Below the pieces are notes generated by a model, which was given only the letters and a program-made list of their open reading frames with translations, ran no database searches and had not been told where the DNA came from. From assembly GCA_010015745.1 (NCBI GenBank), contig ML978281.1, positions 1-64,000 of the forward strand: 64,000 nt of DNA. Reading direction: 5' to 3'. Made by a program: the position numbers and the translations under genes. Shown one piece after another: positions 21,699-34,159 of the stretch (positions within the stretch are counted from its first letter, which is position 1; every line of letters begins with the position of its first letter). The stretch comes from Setomelanomma holmii. Lineage: Eukaryota > Ascomycota > Dothideomycetes > Pleosporales > Phaeosphaeriaceae.

Positions 21699-22764
21699 CT
21701 ACCAGCCCCTCTTAGCAAGCTTCTCTTCCTCGCCCAAATGTCCGCAGTTGATACCGACCATGGCCTCACCCAGATCCATGCTGACCTCCATCAAGACCTT
21801 GGGGTCCTTGTAATGTGTGACAGCCTGCACAATGGCCTTCGCTCGCTTCGCAGCATCGCCAGATTTGAAGATGCCTGATCCAACGAACACGCCGTCACAG
21901 CCCAATTGCATCATGAGCGCAGCGTCCGCAGGCGTCGCTACACCGCCGGCCGCAAAGTTGACGACAGGGAGCCGCCCAAGCTTGGCAGTCTCCTTCAATA
22001 GCGGAAAGTCCACCTGCAAGTCCTTTGCATACACGCGCAATTCCTCTTCGGACATGCCCTTGGCCTTGGCGATCTCAGCGTTCACGGTACGCATGTGTCG
22101 GACAGCTTCGATGACATCCCCCGTGCCGGCTTCACCCTTGGTACGTATCATCGCGGCGCCTTCGGAGATACGGCGCAGAGCCTCGCCTAGGCCGCGGCAA
22201 CCGCAAACAAAGGGGATGCGGAAGGGGTGCTTGGAGACGTGGTGGACTGCGTCGGCCGGTGTGAGGACTTCGGACTCGTCGATGTAGTCTACGCCGAGGG
22301 CTTCGAGGATCTGGTGGCGCGTGTATTAGCGAAGACTTACACGGGGTTAGCATTAGGCTTTGAACTTAGGCACGTACCTGGCACTCGACGAAATGACCAA
22401 TTCGTGCCTTGGCCATGACGGGAATGGTGACCGTCTCCATGATCTCCTTGATCATCTTGGGGTCGCTCATGCGTGCCACGCCACCTTGAGATCGAATGTC
22501 TGCGGGCACGCGCTCAAGAGCCATGACGGCACATGCACCAGCTTCCTCTGCTATGCGTGCCTTTGCCCGTGTTAGCCGTCGATTCAGATCCTTGGAGCAC
22601 GCAGGGTCAATTGCAACTGCATGAGGAAGACTCACCTGCTCAGCATTGACAACGTCCATGATGACACCACCCTTCAACATCCTTGCCAGTCCCGCCTTGA
22701 CTGCGAAGTTGTTCTCGCCATCTTGAGCGCTGTGGCCGTTTGTGGTGGGGAGCTCGGTGGCCAT
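21699..22764 (-). CDS. PDX1: Pyridoxal 5'-phosphate synthase, PdxS/SNZ/PDX1 subunit, 307 aa
   Basis: Condenses ribose 5-phosphate, glyceraldehyde 3-phosphate and ammonia (from PDX2) into vitamin B6. Three exons: 22764-22636, 22560-22378 and 22310-21699. The first intron (75 bp) keeps the frame open, but removing it restores VVNAEQARIAEEAGACAVMA. Key residues are visible: the Asp of GGVIMDVV, the substrate-binding Lys of PVMAKARIGH and the second Lys of AMIRTKGEAGTG; the C-terminal phosphate-binding loops NFAAGGVATPADAALMMQLG and GVFVGSGIFKS are intact. The 67-bp second intron has two branch-like sites (GCTAAC, GCTAAT) and an internal GTAAGT. The glutaminase partner is not in the window. Confidence 0.97.
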
Positions 22765-23387
22765 TGTGTGTTATTGGCGGTGGGAAGAATTCACGGGATT
22801 GAAAAGTGTAATGGCTTGAGAAAGGTAGCAGACTTGAGAAGAGTATATGAGAGGCAAGTGGGGACGGAGACGACAAATTGTGGAGTGAGCGACGAAACGA
22901 TCCTCAGCGTGACTCAATAATCAATTACCTGCAGATGTCACCGCGGCATCGAACAGACAATTTTTTGCCCGTAGGAAGCTCCATAACCCCTCCGCTCCGG
23001 GGGACAAGCCGCTGCTGCCCCGCCATCATCCGCCGCACACGCTCTAGACCCCGCCTGCGCCCTTTGACACTACTAGATGGGTAAGCAACCAATCAGCGAG
23101 CGACCAAGACCGCAAATTGCCGTGCTTAGTCGGTGCGAACACCAGAGGAGGGACATTGGAACTGCTGGATGTGGTAATTGTGCCTGGCGACCAGGGTATC
23201 TTGCTGATTGTACAAAGGAAGTGCGATAACGGAGGCAAAGGATTAGTGCCTGCTGAGAACGCCGAGCACCATGCTGAAGTGTGCGATGCTGGATGTGCGC
23301 CAATGCAATGCTATGCCTATCTCTTTCGCGCCTGAAAGCGACGCTTGCGATGCTCAAGTACTGTGGTGGCCTGCCACACCTTCTCCC
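22765..23387. other. Intergenic region PDX1 / aminopeptidase P
   Basis: Contains the PDX1 promoter and the 3' flank of the aminopeptidase gene. Nothing else is recognised. Confidence 0.5.
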
Positions 23388-25538
23388 TCAGTATGGTGCC
23401 GTTTCGCGCTTCAGCCAATCCAAGGTCAAAGGATCGTTCTTGAAGTACGAGCTAGTCTTGTCAAGCACCTCCTGGTGATAGTCGTTAATGAACTTCTTCT
23501 CGTCTTCTGTGAGCAAGCTCAAATCGACCAGATTCCTGCAATGCGGGGTCAGAGTGACATGCTCGAATCCAAGATATGGCTTGTCTCCGAATTTATGGTT
23601 CGTCTCAACCTCTTTGACCATGACCATGTTCTCGATGCGTATGCCAAACTTGCCGTCTTCATAGTACCCAGGCTCGTCAGAGATGACATTCCCAACTGCC
23701 AGCGATACCTCGGAGTACTGCACTCTGGTGCCAATGCCTATTGGACCTTCGTGGACGTTCAGAAAAGAGCCAACGCCGTGGCCGGTGCCATGTCGATAGT
23801 CAAGACCCTCGGCCCAAAGGAATTGGCGAGCCATTGCGTCGAGGGCGAAGCCTGTGGTACCCTTAGGGAACTTGACGCGCTCGAGTGCAATGTTGCCCTT
23901 GAGCACGAGCGTGTAGGCTTTCTTCTCCATTTCTGTTGGCTCTGTAAAGTGCAGAGTTCGCGTGGTATCGGTCGTGCCGTCGTGGTACTGGCCGCCAGAG
24001 TCGCAGAGGTATATTGCCTTGGGATCTATTACCGAACACGCACCCTTCTCGGGCTTGTAGTGGATGACGGCGGCATTCGGTCCCGTAGAGGATATTGTGT
24101 CGAAAGACAAGCCCTTGAACTTGTCGTGCTTCTTCCTGATTTCCTCGAGCTTGTCAGCGCCGTCCACCTCGTCAAGGGTAGCCTTCTTGGAGATCAGCTG
24201 GTCTTCCAGCCAGGCAAAGTACTCGGTGAGAGCGGCGCCATCCCGAATATGGCACTGACGCATGCCCTCGAGCTCGACCTCGTTCTTGACAGCTTTGGCA
24301 TCGCCGATAGGGCTCCTGGTCTCCTCAACTTTGTCCTCGCCACCAAGTGCCTTGTTCAACGCCCACGATGCGCGGTTGGATGTCAGGAACTTCTTCTTGC
24401 CATCCGATTCGCCGCTCGCCTCGAACGCTTCCTTGCTCAGTGCGGTGACATCGTCGAAGATTGCCTCGTACGGTCGGACCGTTACTTTGTCGCTGAGGTG
24501 GTTCTTGACGTCTTCGGGTAGCTTGCTCTCGTCAACGTAGAGGGTGGCGGTGGTCGGAGTCACAACTGCGTACGAGAAGAAGACGGGGTTGTAGGGGATG
24601 CTAGGTGGCGTCAGCGCATGCACACAGAATGGGCTGTTGGGCCTCCATACTCGCTACCACGAAGGTTGAACAGCCAGGCAATCTCGTCCAGCATAGACAC
24701 GACGAAGCCCAGGCTCTTCTTTTTTTCGAGTTCCTTGCGTAGATCTTCGATCTTGTCGTCGAAGCTCTTGCCGGAGTACTGCAAGGGCTGCACGATGACC
24801 TTCTCGCTGGGGCGGGAAGGACGCTCGGCGGCCCAGACCAGATCAACCAAATTCTCGTCCACGGCCATGTACTCGCCGCCCTTCTTCTTGATCTTCTCGG
24901 CGAGCTTGCGCGCATCGGCGGCCGTGACCACGCTCGGGTCGACGCCTACGACTTTGCCGCCCTCGACCTGGTCGGCGGTCCATTCATGGATCGTAGGCAC
25001 GTCCTGGATGCCCTGCTTCAGCAGCTCCCAATTGCTGTCCAGCTGCTTCTCGGCCTGGTTGAAGTAGCGCCCGTCGGTCGAGAGTGCCGCCTTGTCGTGC
25101 GTGACGACTGCATAGCCGGCTGAGCCCGTGAAGCCGCTGATGTATGCTGCGCGGGGTCAGCAGCTGTAATTGTGCAGCCAGGGGACGCGGAACTCTGACC
25201 TCGGCGGGCGTCGCAGGGCGCAATATACTCGCTCTGATGGCTGTCTTCGGACGGCACCACTACAATGTGTCAGTCGCGTGCGTGTTGGGACGTCAACGGA
25301 TGGTGGGCCGGTTACTGTAGACGTCGACATTGCGCTCCTTCATCAGCTTGCGGAGCTCGGCGAGCCGCGCAGTGGTGTCGACCTTGGCCATGTCGATGGC
25401 GCACAGGGCAGCAGAGGAGTGAAATGCGCGGGAGACAAGGCGAGAGGATCGGGGGCCTACATGTGCAGCAGCAGTTGCGTGGGCTCGCACCTGCAGTAGC
25501 AAACGCGGGAGCATACCGAGCTTACCGTCCGGTGTCAA
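23388..25538 (-). CDS. Xaa-Pro aminopeptidase P (M24B), 663 aa
   Basis: A manganese metallopeptidase that removes an N-terminal residue preceding proline. Four exons: 25538-25316, 25259-25200, 25146-24651 and 24600-23388 (1992 nt). The N-terminal creatinase-like domains are followed by the pita-bread catalytic domain, with metal ligands in LCDSGGQYHDGTTDTTRT (two Asp), the His of GTGHGVGSFLNVHEGP, and Glu residues in SDEPGYYEDGKFGIRIENM. From M1 the protein has a 49-residue Arg/Ser/Ala-rich leader, like a mitochondrial presequence. From M50 (MAKVDTTARLAEL) it is 614 aa, the usual cytosolic size, so two isoforms from one gene are plausible. The splices restore RGSDIPYNPVFF and DVYMVPSEDSHQSEY. 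Confidence 0.93.
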
Positions 25539-26206
25539 TCAAAACCCCCACCTAGGGCTGCAGCTCCAGAGAGCCTTCGCAGTGCTTGCCCGCGGCCTTC
25601 CACCGAGCTAAGCGCAGACACAACCGAGCCCTGGTCTGCAGCCTTGCCAAGCCGTCAGTCTTGACGACTGTGTTGTGAGGCTCTGCGATTGACCAGGCAT
25701 CGAGCACCTCGTCCAACTCGTTGGCCTCAACATGCAAATGCTATGTGGTCGCCTCCGCTCGCCTTTTCCACCCCGCTCTCTTCTCGTCAGGTGAGCCAAT
25801 CACACCAAACCCACTCCTGCGCCACAGCCTTTCCACCACCGAAGCATACCTACAATCGCCGCATATGCACATGGACTAGCCAGCATCCCGCTGCGAGTAT
25901 GCAACATTTGCCATAGGTAATTGGTTAATAGGAAAGGTGGGCACATTTCTCATTGATTCCATGTACTCATTCACCAACACTACGTGCTATTCCGTCACTC
26001 CTTTCAACTAGCTTGTTGTGTCATGCCCCCTCTCGCTTCTTCACGTAGATACGTGCTGCGCGCCTTTCACTCCCTCACACCCGCAGTCAGCTCAGGTATG
26101 GTGCTACTTCGTAAACAGCTCGCTTGGCCCGTGCACAGAACTTCAGAAGCGCCGTCACCAACAACCACCCACTAAACTTTGCGCAGCATTAGAGTCGCAC
26201 TCTATC
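25539..26206. other. Divergent intergenic region, aminopeptidase P / karyopherin
   Basis: A probable bidirectional promoter of about 670 bp. No coding signal is recognised. Confidence 0.45.
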
Positions 26207-29200
26207 ATGGCGACCAAAGGTCCTCAGGCGGCTCAGGCCTTTCCGCTGAGCCTCGAGGAGATTGAGGGACTGGTCAAGTCACTCTACGACCCCGGCCACG
26301 CAAAGAAGATATCTCAGAACGAAGCCACGTTGAGAGTTCTCCAGCGCTCTCCTCAGGGGTGGGAGATTGCAGATGCTCTCCTGAAGAGTCACGACGAGCA
26401 GGTCCGCTTTTTTGGAGCGCTGACCTTGACAGTCAAGCTCAACGCCGACTCGTGAGCACCCCATTTTGCTAGGCGCCAGCTTGTCTCTAACCTTTTGCAG
26501 GGCGGAGCTCACAGAAGAGCAATCGGAGCAGTTGTTGTCGACATTGATCGTACGTTGACACGCTTTTGTCTGTGCCCAAGCTCCAACTCATACCGGCAGA
26601 ATCATCTGGTTTCACGGCCAGCGTCTTCCATTGCCACGCGGAAAGTGAGCTCAACCCTCGCGCAGTACTTCACCAAGCCGATTTCCGTCTGGATATTGTC
26701 CATCCGCAGCCTGATTGCCTCTTTCGCCGCCCAACAGCCTGTACTGGATGAGACTCTCGACAAGCATCCTTCGACATGGGATCTACTGCCGCAAATGACC
26801 GACGAGCAGCTCCTCGTGCTCCTTGACTTTGCCATGAACCTGGCAGACGAAGCTAAGAAATTGTCTAACATGCCAAAGTGAGCAAACTTCATCTCTCATG
26901 GTCCTACACGAGTGCTGACGACCTCAGTCGAACTCCACACGAGCGTATGATCGCCAACGCAGAGAGCATCGAAGTGCTTCTGCAGGTGTCTTTCGGGCGT
27001 GGGATGAAGTGGCTTTCTGCACCAATCAATGACCCAAATTACGCCGAGTCCGTTCAGCTGGGCGAGAAGATTTGTGTGGCAGCTCTGAAATGTTTCACCG
27101 TAAGTCACATCCATCTCCGAAGAAGGAGTGCTGACAATGCAGGGCTGGATATTCTACGCTCAAACCGAGTTCCGGGAAGCACCCGAGAAGCTCCAGTATC
27201 TTCGCTCGGTGAACGAACTGGCTCTGACCTGCTTGGAGTATCATGTAGAAGACGCCATGGAGTTAGTTGCTGAAGTGCTGGAGAACTATTCCAAGTTCTT
27301 TGAAAAGAAACACCAAGAGATGCTATGGTCAGCAATTGCAGGTCCATGGGGCATGGAAATCCTCAAAAATTCTGATGCCGAGACCGTCTCCCTTGCCCGA
27401 ATTATTGTTGCCTATGGGCAAACTTTGCTAGACTTCAAGGACCTATACAAGTTCCCGCATCTATCGCATAACCAGCAGGTATTGTGTAAGTACTGTCGCC
27501 GCGCCGTTCGCCCCTATACCTTGCACTGTATTCAAGCTGGGCTACTCTTTGCTAACGTACCTGCACAGCATTCTTACATGACCTCCTCAAATATCCAGAG
27601 CCAGTAGGCGTCGAAGACGAGGTCGCTCCTGTAGTTCTGGAGTTCTGGAGCAACTACGTAAGCTCCGTTGCAGAAGAGCAGTTCCAATATCCGGCAGATG
27701 AAACGCAACCAGACTGGATGAATGGCGCGAAAGCAAATGTCTTCCAGGCGATATCCGAGCTTGTGCAGAAGATCATCTATCCACCGCCCGATGTCACGGA
27801 GATATGGGATGCCGATTCCAAGAGAACATTCAAAGTGTTCCGCGTTGATGTCCGGGATATCATTGCCGAAGCTTACGAAACCCTTCGCGATGATCTGACC
27901 GATCAGTTCATCAGTTTCACCCTGCGCGCTCTTGGAGTCAACAATTGGCTGGAACTTGAGGCAGGTCTATTCGGACTCGTCTCTATCGCAGATGCGTTCA
28001 ACGACAAGGTGGACGAGCGCTTGATTCGACTCTTCGATCAACCCCTGCTGTCCACTGTGTCCGGGAACGAAGGCGTGCCCGGTATCACGCGTAGGACCAC
28101 CGTTGAAGCAGTGGCAGCTCTCGACCACTTCTTCCTTCGCAACCCCCGCTTCTTGCCTCAGGTTCTACCGTTTCTTCTCACAGCCTTGGCTTTACCCGCA
28201 ACTGCGCATAGCGCCGCAAAGTCATTCGCTTCGTTATGCTCAGAATGCAGGAAGTCCTTGACCGGAGAACTGGACTCGTTCTTCCAGATGTATCAGCAAT
28301 TCCTTACGTACCCCACGGCCGAAGAGTTCACGAAGAGCAAAGTCCTGGAAGGCATTGGCGCCATTGTGCAAGCTCTCGATACAGAGGAGAAACAGCTTGT
28401 TGGCGTTCGTCAGCTGTTCTCCTATGTCGCTCAGGATGCTATGCAAGCTATTAATGTGACAAATGGAAGCAACGATGCCGAACAAGGGCAAGTGCTCGCC
28501 TTGACTACATTGAAGTGCTTGACGAGTATTGGCCGCGCCCTTCAAGCTCTGGACGAAGAGGTTGTAGACCTAGAGTCCGATGATCAGCATTCTACATTCT
28601 GGTCTCAAGGACCGGGGAAAGAGATTCAGAATCAGGTCATCAATTTTGTAAACTACCTGACACGAGTGTTTCCTGGAAACGATGAAATCATTGAAGCAGC
28701 CTGTAACGTCTTACGCACAGGCTTTAAAGAGACCATACCTGGACCGTTCGTTCTTCCACCATCCGCAGCAGCCGACTTCATCGTAAAGACCACTGTGCGG
28801 ACACCTCGTCTACCGTATGTCTTAGACACCGCATGCTGCTGGCTGTCTTCGCACAAACACAATCCGCCCGAAGGTTTTGCAGTTCATGCGCAGCGTCTGC
28901 TACAACACAACATCGGTATTATGCAGGCGTTACAGCACCCGCGCAATGATCCAGAAATTGCCGTAGGCTGCATCGAGCTCATCCAAAACTTCATCAATTC
29001 AAAGCCACAGATCCTGACAAAGCAAAATCCGGACATCCTTGCCGGCATGTTCGGCTTCACTATCGAGTCGGTCAAGTCACCTGAGGTCTTGCCGAAGCGG
29101 GCGGCGGCTAAGCTTTGGAAGGACGTCTTCGAGCTAGCAGGCAATACACACAGTCAGCATCAAGCAACAGCGCAGGACATCCTCAACCACTTTGGACCGT

Positions 29201-29598
29201 CCATCACGCATGCTCTCATCTCGAATGTCTGTGGTGAGGTCGATCAAACAAGCCTAGAACATATTGTGGTGCCCCTGCGCGCGCTCATCAAGTCGGACAA
29301 GAATGCACGGGCATACATCTCCAATTCCTTAGCTGAGCAACCGCTTCTGCAACGTTATCAGCAAGAGACAGGCGTACAAGATCTGGTGCGGAAATTTCTC
29401 GAGAGCTTGACTCGGTAAGTCATGATACGTTCATCTAAAGTTTTATGGACCTGACATATGTACAGAAATGCAAAAAACTCCATGGCGTTCAAAGAAGCTG
29501 TCAAGGCTTTCTGGCAAAGCTGCAAACAGCTACAGATGCAGCTCCAACCGGAGGTGATGAATCCTGCTCACCGTTTTGCTCAGCACAACATCTACTAA
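26207..29598 (+). CDS. Karyopherin-beta, importin-13/Kap122-like, 1021 aa
   Basis: Carries cargo through nuclear pores in a Ran-dependent way. Seven exons: 26207-26451, 26501-26549, 26600-26877, 26928-27099, 27143-27485, 27569-29414 and 29466-29598 (3066 nt). Introns are 43-83 bp. The first residues (LSLEEIEGLVKSLYDPG, then QRSPQGWEIADALLKS) resemble the importin-beta N-terminal repeat in its IPO13/Kap122 form, and the rest is helical HEAT-like repeat. The last short exon adds RNAKNSMAFKEAVKAFWQSC and a stop at 29596, beyond a tempting TAA just inside the final intron. Transportin-3/Mtr10 is the nearest alternative. The stop lies 32 bp from the convergent FUN14 gene's stop. Confidence 0.8.
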
Positions 29599-29630
29599 GC
29601 ATTCTCCTCACGATACTAGCTCCGCACGCA

Positions 29631-30240
29631 CTAGAACTCAGCAAATGCCGCCAACGCAAAGGTGAGGCCGAATGAGAGTTTGAAAGCGACATTGTCTCGC
29701 ACCAGGGACCGAACATTGGTCTGTTTGAAGCGGCGCTGGAGGAAAGAATACGGTATGACATGTATACCCCTAGACTCGATGAACTGGACCTCGTCAGCAT
29801 CTGCCTGGGCGTTTCCTCTCTGATAATATAGATAGCGGGTAGCATATCTACCCCAGGATACAATACCACACCTCATTACCAGTGCTGTCGAACCTCACAA
29901 AACGCATAACACATACCTGTAATACGAATATTCCCAGACCAATCAGAATAGCCAGCGGCTTGCTGAAGACACTGATTCCCAGCCCACACAGCACCCCCAG
30001 AATCGAACCCATGCTGACTTGCCTAATGGCACGTGGGTTTGCGGCTCCAGATTCGGTAATAATGGGCACGCTCGCCTCGGAAGAGTAGTTCTTGGTGAGA
30101 TCCGAGGTGATCTTAGACAAAGGATCTGGTCCGTCGCATCGGATGGGGTGACGGTATTGGTGCAATAATAAAGGTGTGGAGAGAAGGAGCGGCGTGGTCA
30201 GGATGAGGCCGCGTCGGAGGCCAGGCATGAGGAAAGACAT
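29631..30240 (-). CDS. FUN14-domain mitochondrial membrane protein, 158 aa
   Basis: Family members such as human FUNDC1 sit in the outer mitochondrial membrane and act in mitophagy and contact sites. Two exons: 30240-29917 and 29783-29631, with a 133-bp intron. The usual FUN14 membrane segments are present: MGSILGVLCGLGISVFSKPL and AILIGLGIFVLQ, then FIESRGIHVIPYSFLQ, and at the end RDNVAFKLSFGLTFALAAF. The N-terminal 40 residues are hydrophobic and basic. An earlier acceptor at about 29850 would keep an extra 20-odd residues that do not fit the family. The ATG at 30240 was chosen because upstream in-frame sequence is not FUN14-like. Confidence 0.85.
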
Positions 30241-30731
30241 CTTGCACTGTTTCTGGTACGTTGCGTACTGGTAACGAGACTGCGATGGTCTTGATTTGAT
30301 GGTCGAGTAAGGATAGTGATCTTGGAGGTATGCGACAAGCTGGTGCTTGAGATCTGAGTCCGTCCTCGAAGTGAAGTGTGCAGCTCTAGATGATACGCAC
30401 GCTTGTCTGAAGCTCTGGTAGGCAGGCGGCTGAGTGTTGATGATATTGCAATACCTGGATAATATAAGAGACATGTGCAATTGCTGACAAGGATAAACCG
30501 AGGAGGGTGACAAAGGTCGAGATTGGTGATGTCATTGGCTCTTCTGGCGTCACGCTAAGGCCGATCGGAACTAGAGCTTGGACCCTGTATTGCTGCTTCC
30601 AACGTCGCGTCGCGACCGATATTGTGATGGACTCTGAACCATTTCTTTCAATTGCTTCATGTCGCTCGTTATGATACCGAGCTCGCTGTAGGAGCACAAG
30701 GAGCTGCTAACACATAGATTCATCGGCCACA
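30241..30731. other. Divergent intergenic region FUN14 / LAS21
   Basis: Probable shared promoter of 491 bp. No gene is recognised. Confidence 0.45.
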
Positions 30732-33700
30732 ATGGCTCCACGCACGCTGCTCCTGGCGTTTGCGAACCTCCTGATCCCCGTTGCGATCCTGATTTTTGCG
30801 ACAGGCTTCTTCCCGTATAAGCCGTTCATGCCTGGCCTAGCGGAGTACGAAGAGCTCGGATGGAACGATGTGCTGGGGTCAGATTGGCAGGAGCCGCCTG
30901 AGGCGCCTTTTGACAAGCTGGTCTTTATGGTCGTAGACGCACTGAGGAGCGACTTTGTCTTTGGGGAGGAGAGTGGGATGAGCTTTGTGCAGAGGTACAG
31001 CCACTTGAGCCGAACTAGGCTAAGGAGAGGCTCATAGTCGCTGACTATCACCCAGTCTTATACGAGACGGTACGGCACTACCCTTCACAGCACATGCGAC
31101 CTCCCCGACCATTACGATGCCCCGTGTTAAGGCTATAACGACTGGATCGATCCCCTCCTTCCTTGATGTCATTCTGAATTTCGCCGAGTCCGACACCTCG
31201 TCCACGCTCGCTACGCAAGACACGTGGCTTGCACAGATCAAGGCAAGGGACTTCAATGGCGGCAAGGGCAGGCTGGTCATGTACGGGGACGATACCTGGC
31301 TGAAGCTGTTTCCCGACTTCTTTGATAGAGCGGATGGAACGAGCAGTTTCTTTGTTTCGGTCAGTGCGCTCCGTTGCCGTGTATGTAGGAGCAATACGAT
31401 GTTGACATCTGGTACTGTGCAGGACTTCACAGAAGTGGACCATAATGTGACAAGGCATATTCCTAGTGAATTACTGAACAGTGACTGGAACGGTATGATC
31501 TTGCACTATCTGGGTCTAGATCACATTGGACACAAAGCTGGTCCTAAAAGGTAATCGAAGGACAAATGTTGGAGGGGCCTATGGCTAACGGCGCGACAGC
31601 CCCAACATGATTCCAAAACAGAAAGAGATGGATGAAATGGCGCGAACCATCTACACAGCCATCGAAAATGAGGATCATCTCACAAACACTCTCTTCGTTC
31701 TCTGCGGCGACCATGGAATGAATGATGGCGGTAACCACGGTGGATCATCCCCTGGCGAGACTTCACCTGCCCTTGTCTTCATGAGTCCAAAGCTCGCGAA
31801 AATGGCCGGAGCGGCAGAGGGGAAAAGTCCTATCAAATCGAAGCACGAAGGCGAGTTCGAATACTACAAGATGGTCGAGCAGAGCGACATCGCCCCGACA
31901 CTCGCTGGTTTGCTCGGGTTCCCTGTGCCTCAGAACAACCTTGGTGTATTCCTTCAGGAGTTTCTTGGCTTCTGGGACAGAGGTGCGTGGGTACTACAGA
32001 TTGCTTGATGAGACATTAACAAGTGTAGGGACCGATCGTGTGCAACTCCTCTTCCGGAACGCGGAGCAGATGAAGAAGATCGTGGAAGCCAAGTACACGA
32101 GCTTGCGCTTTGACAGCAAGGTTCTGACCTCGGAAGAGATGACATTCGATTGCTCTTCGCCGGTAAGTCTTTTTGGGTCACAATTTTGATTCACGTACTA
32201 ACTTGGGAGAAGGGGAGCTTGACAGAGGGGCAGTCTTTAGCTTGTACTTGGCAGGCAGCCCTGCGCAATATGAACAATCACGACGCTTTGATCAAGCTTT
32301 TGTATTCGGTAGGTATAATTTCCAACATATGGCATCAACGGAGCGATGTGAGATGGAAGCAACGCTAATGGCAATAGTTCATGCATAAGGCACAAGACAC
32401 GATGTCTGGTACGGCATCAAATTATGACGTGCCACGCTTGTTCATTGGCCTTGCTATCGCATGCCTCGTCTGTGGCCTAAGCTTCTTAGCTTTACCCGCA
32501 TTGCGTTCCATTTCCTCAGCTGGCATTTCTGTGGCAGTCGCTTCAGCTTTATTTGCTGTCAATATGTTCGCATCTTCTTATGTGGAGGAAGAGCATAATT
32601 TCTGGTACTGGGCGACGTCGGCATGGTTCCTCGTGCTCTTCGTCAGTAGTATGCGGAAAGAATGGTCGAGTCGATGGATGTTTCATCCCGCTCTCATGGC
32701 ATTGCTCGTCCACCGAGCTATCAGAAGGTGGAACCAGACAGGCCAGAAGTATGCTGGAGCCGACGATATCGTCAATAGTGGCATCTTCCATGGCAACAGC
32801 GTCATCCTGTGGTCTCTCGTAGGCGCAACATACATGGACGTTACCCTGCGCTTAGCTCGCCATCTTGCGCGCTCTATAGCGACTTTCGACCGCGAGTCGA
32901 ACGGCGATGTCGAGATTGATTCGACCGCGCAACACCGTATGATGGGCACAATTGCTGTGCTACCACTAGTAGGCACAGCTTTTGTGTTCAAACTTGCCTT
33001 CACCGCAAAGGACGCTCCTGAGTTGACACGTGGCATGACTGAGAACTTACTCGACGGACTAGCATCGTTGAACCTCGTCGGGCTGGCGAGAATGGTGTTT
33101 GGGGGCCTGGCATTGAGTGCGACTTGGATCATCTTTGCAGAGTGGCAGCGCAGCAAAAAGCGTTCAAAACGGGGACGAGAGGGCAATGGCGGTAGGTCTT
33201 CACGCAGTATGGTATGACACTACGACTGACCAATATCTCGCAGATCTCGCAGTCGCTCTTTTCGACATGATCGTGCTCTTCCTCCTAACGCAGACCAAAG
33301 CGCATAATATCCCACTCTTTCTTCTTGTCAGAGTGCAATTCATCTTCCTTAGTAAGTTGAAAAGCGCTCTCTTCATTCGACTCATCTAACAAAAACCAGC
33401 CTTGCTCGACCTTCCCCCGACCGCCGCGACGCTGACGTGCCTCCTCCTTACGCAAACCTCCTTCTTCGCCCTCGGGAACAGCAACTCCATCTCCTCTATC
33501 GATCTCTCAAATTCATACAACGGCATCTCAGGATACAACGTTGGCGCTGTCGGACTTCTTGTGTTCCTTTCAAATTGGGCCGGTCCTGTGTTCTGGAGTC
33601 TCGCGGGCATCCTCCTTCTCGGTAAACACGGCGCCACGCAACGCTACATCAACACGGATGAATTGCACGTCGCGGACTGGGTAGCGGAAGAGCGCGAGTA

Positions 33701-33968
33701 CTTGAATACCATGGCGCGGAAAGAGGAGAAGGCTAGAGATGACAGGAAAGATCAGAACATTTGGCTTGGACATGTTGCGCTACTTACGTTCTGGACCGGG
33801 GTGATGCTGGTGAGCGTCATGGCTGCTTGTACGCTTCTGAGGCAGCACCTGTTCATTTGGACTGTATTTAGTCCGAAGTACTTGTTTGCCATGGCATGGG
33901 GTGTGGCGTGGCATATGGGTGTTACAGTTGGGTTGGGAGGTGTTCTGTGGTGGGTCGGGATGTGGTAG
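30732..33968 (+). CDS. LAS21: GPI ethanolamine phosphate transferase 2, 933 aa
   Basis: Adds phosphoethanolamine to the second mannose of GPI anchors in the ER. Nine exons: 30732-30994, 31056-31359, 31423-31550, 31600-31982, 32029-32162, 32210-32308, 32378-33191, 33244-33351 and 33400-33968 (2802 nt). The N-terminal signal anchor precedes an alkaline-phosphatase-like luminal domain: LVFMVVDALRSDF (nucleophile region ALPFTAHATSPTITMPR), YLGLDHIGHKAGP and LCGDHGMNDGGNHGG, which hold the metal ligands. The C-terminal half has about ten membrane segments. The start of exon 6 is ambiguous by one codon. SMP3, 11 kb away, acts in the same pathway. Also called GPI7/PIG-G. Confidence 0.93.
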
Positions 33969-34159
33969 TGAGGAGATGCAAGAGTATGTACGAGAAGAAA
34001 CTGTGTTGAACTACTGGATGCGACAGCAGTAATACTGCCTTGTTAAAGGTTCTGCTAGCGTTGTTGATGACGACTGTGATCAGCTTAGACTACATCATTG
34101 CTACGTACCGGCCGCCCCAAACGCCCACGCCTATTCCCAGAAGTAGCTTCAATGCAGGC

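Noticed and set aside
23271..24521. A 416-codon plus-strand open frame
   Set aside because: It is exactly antisense to the catalytic exon of aminopeptidase P, which has clear motifs. The frame is a shadow of GC-rich coding sequence.
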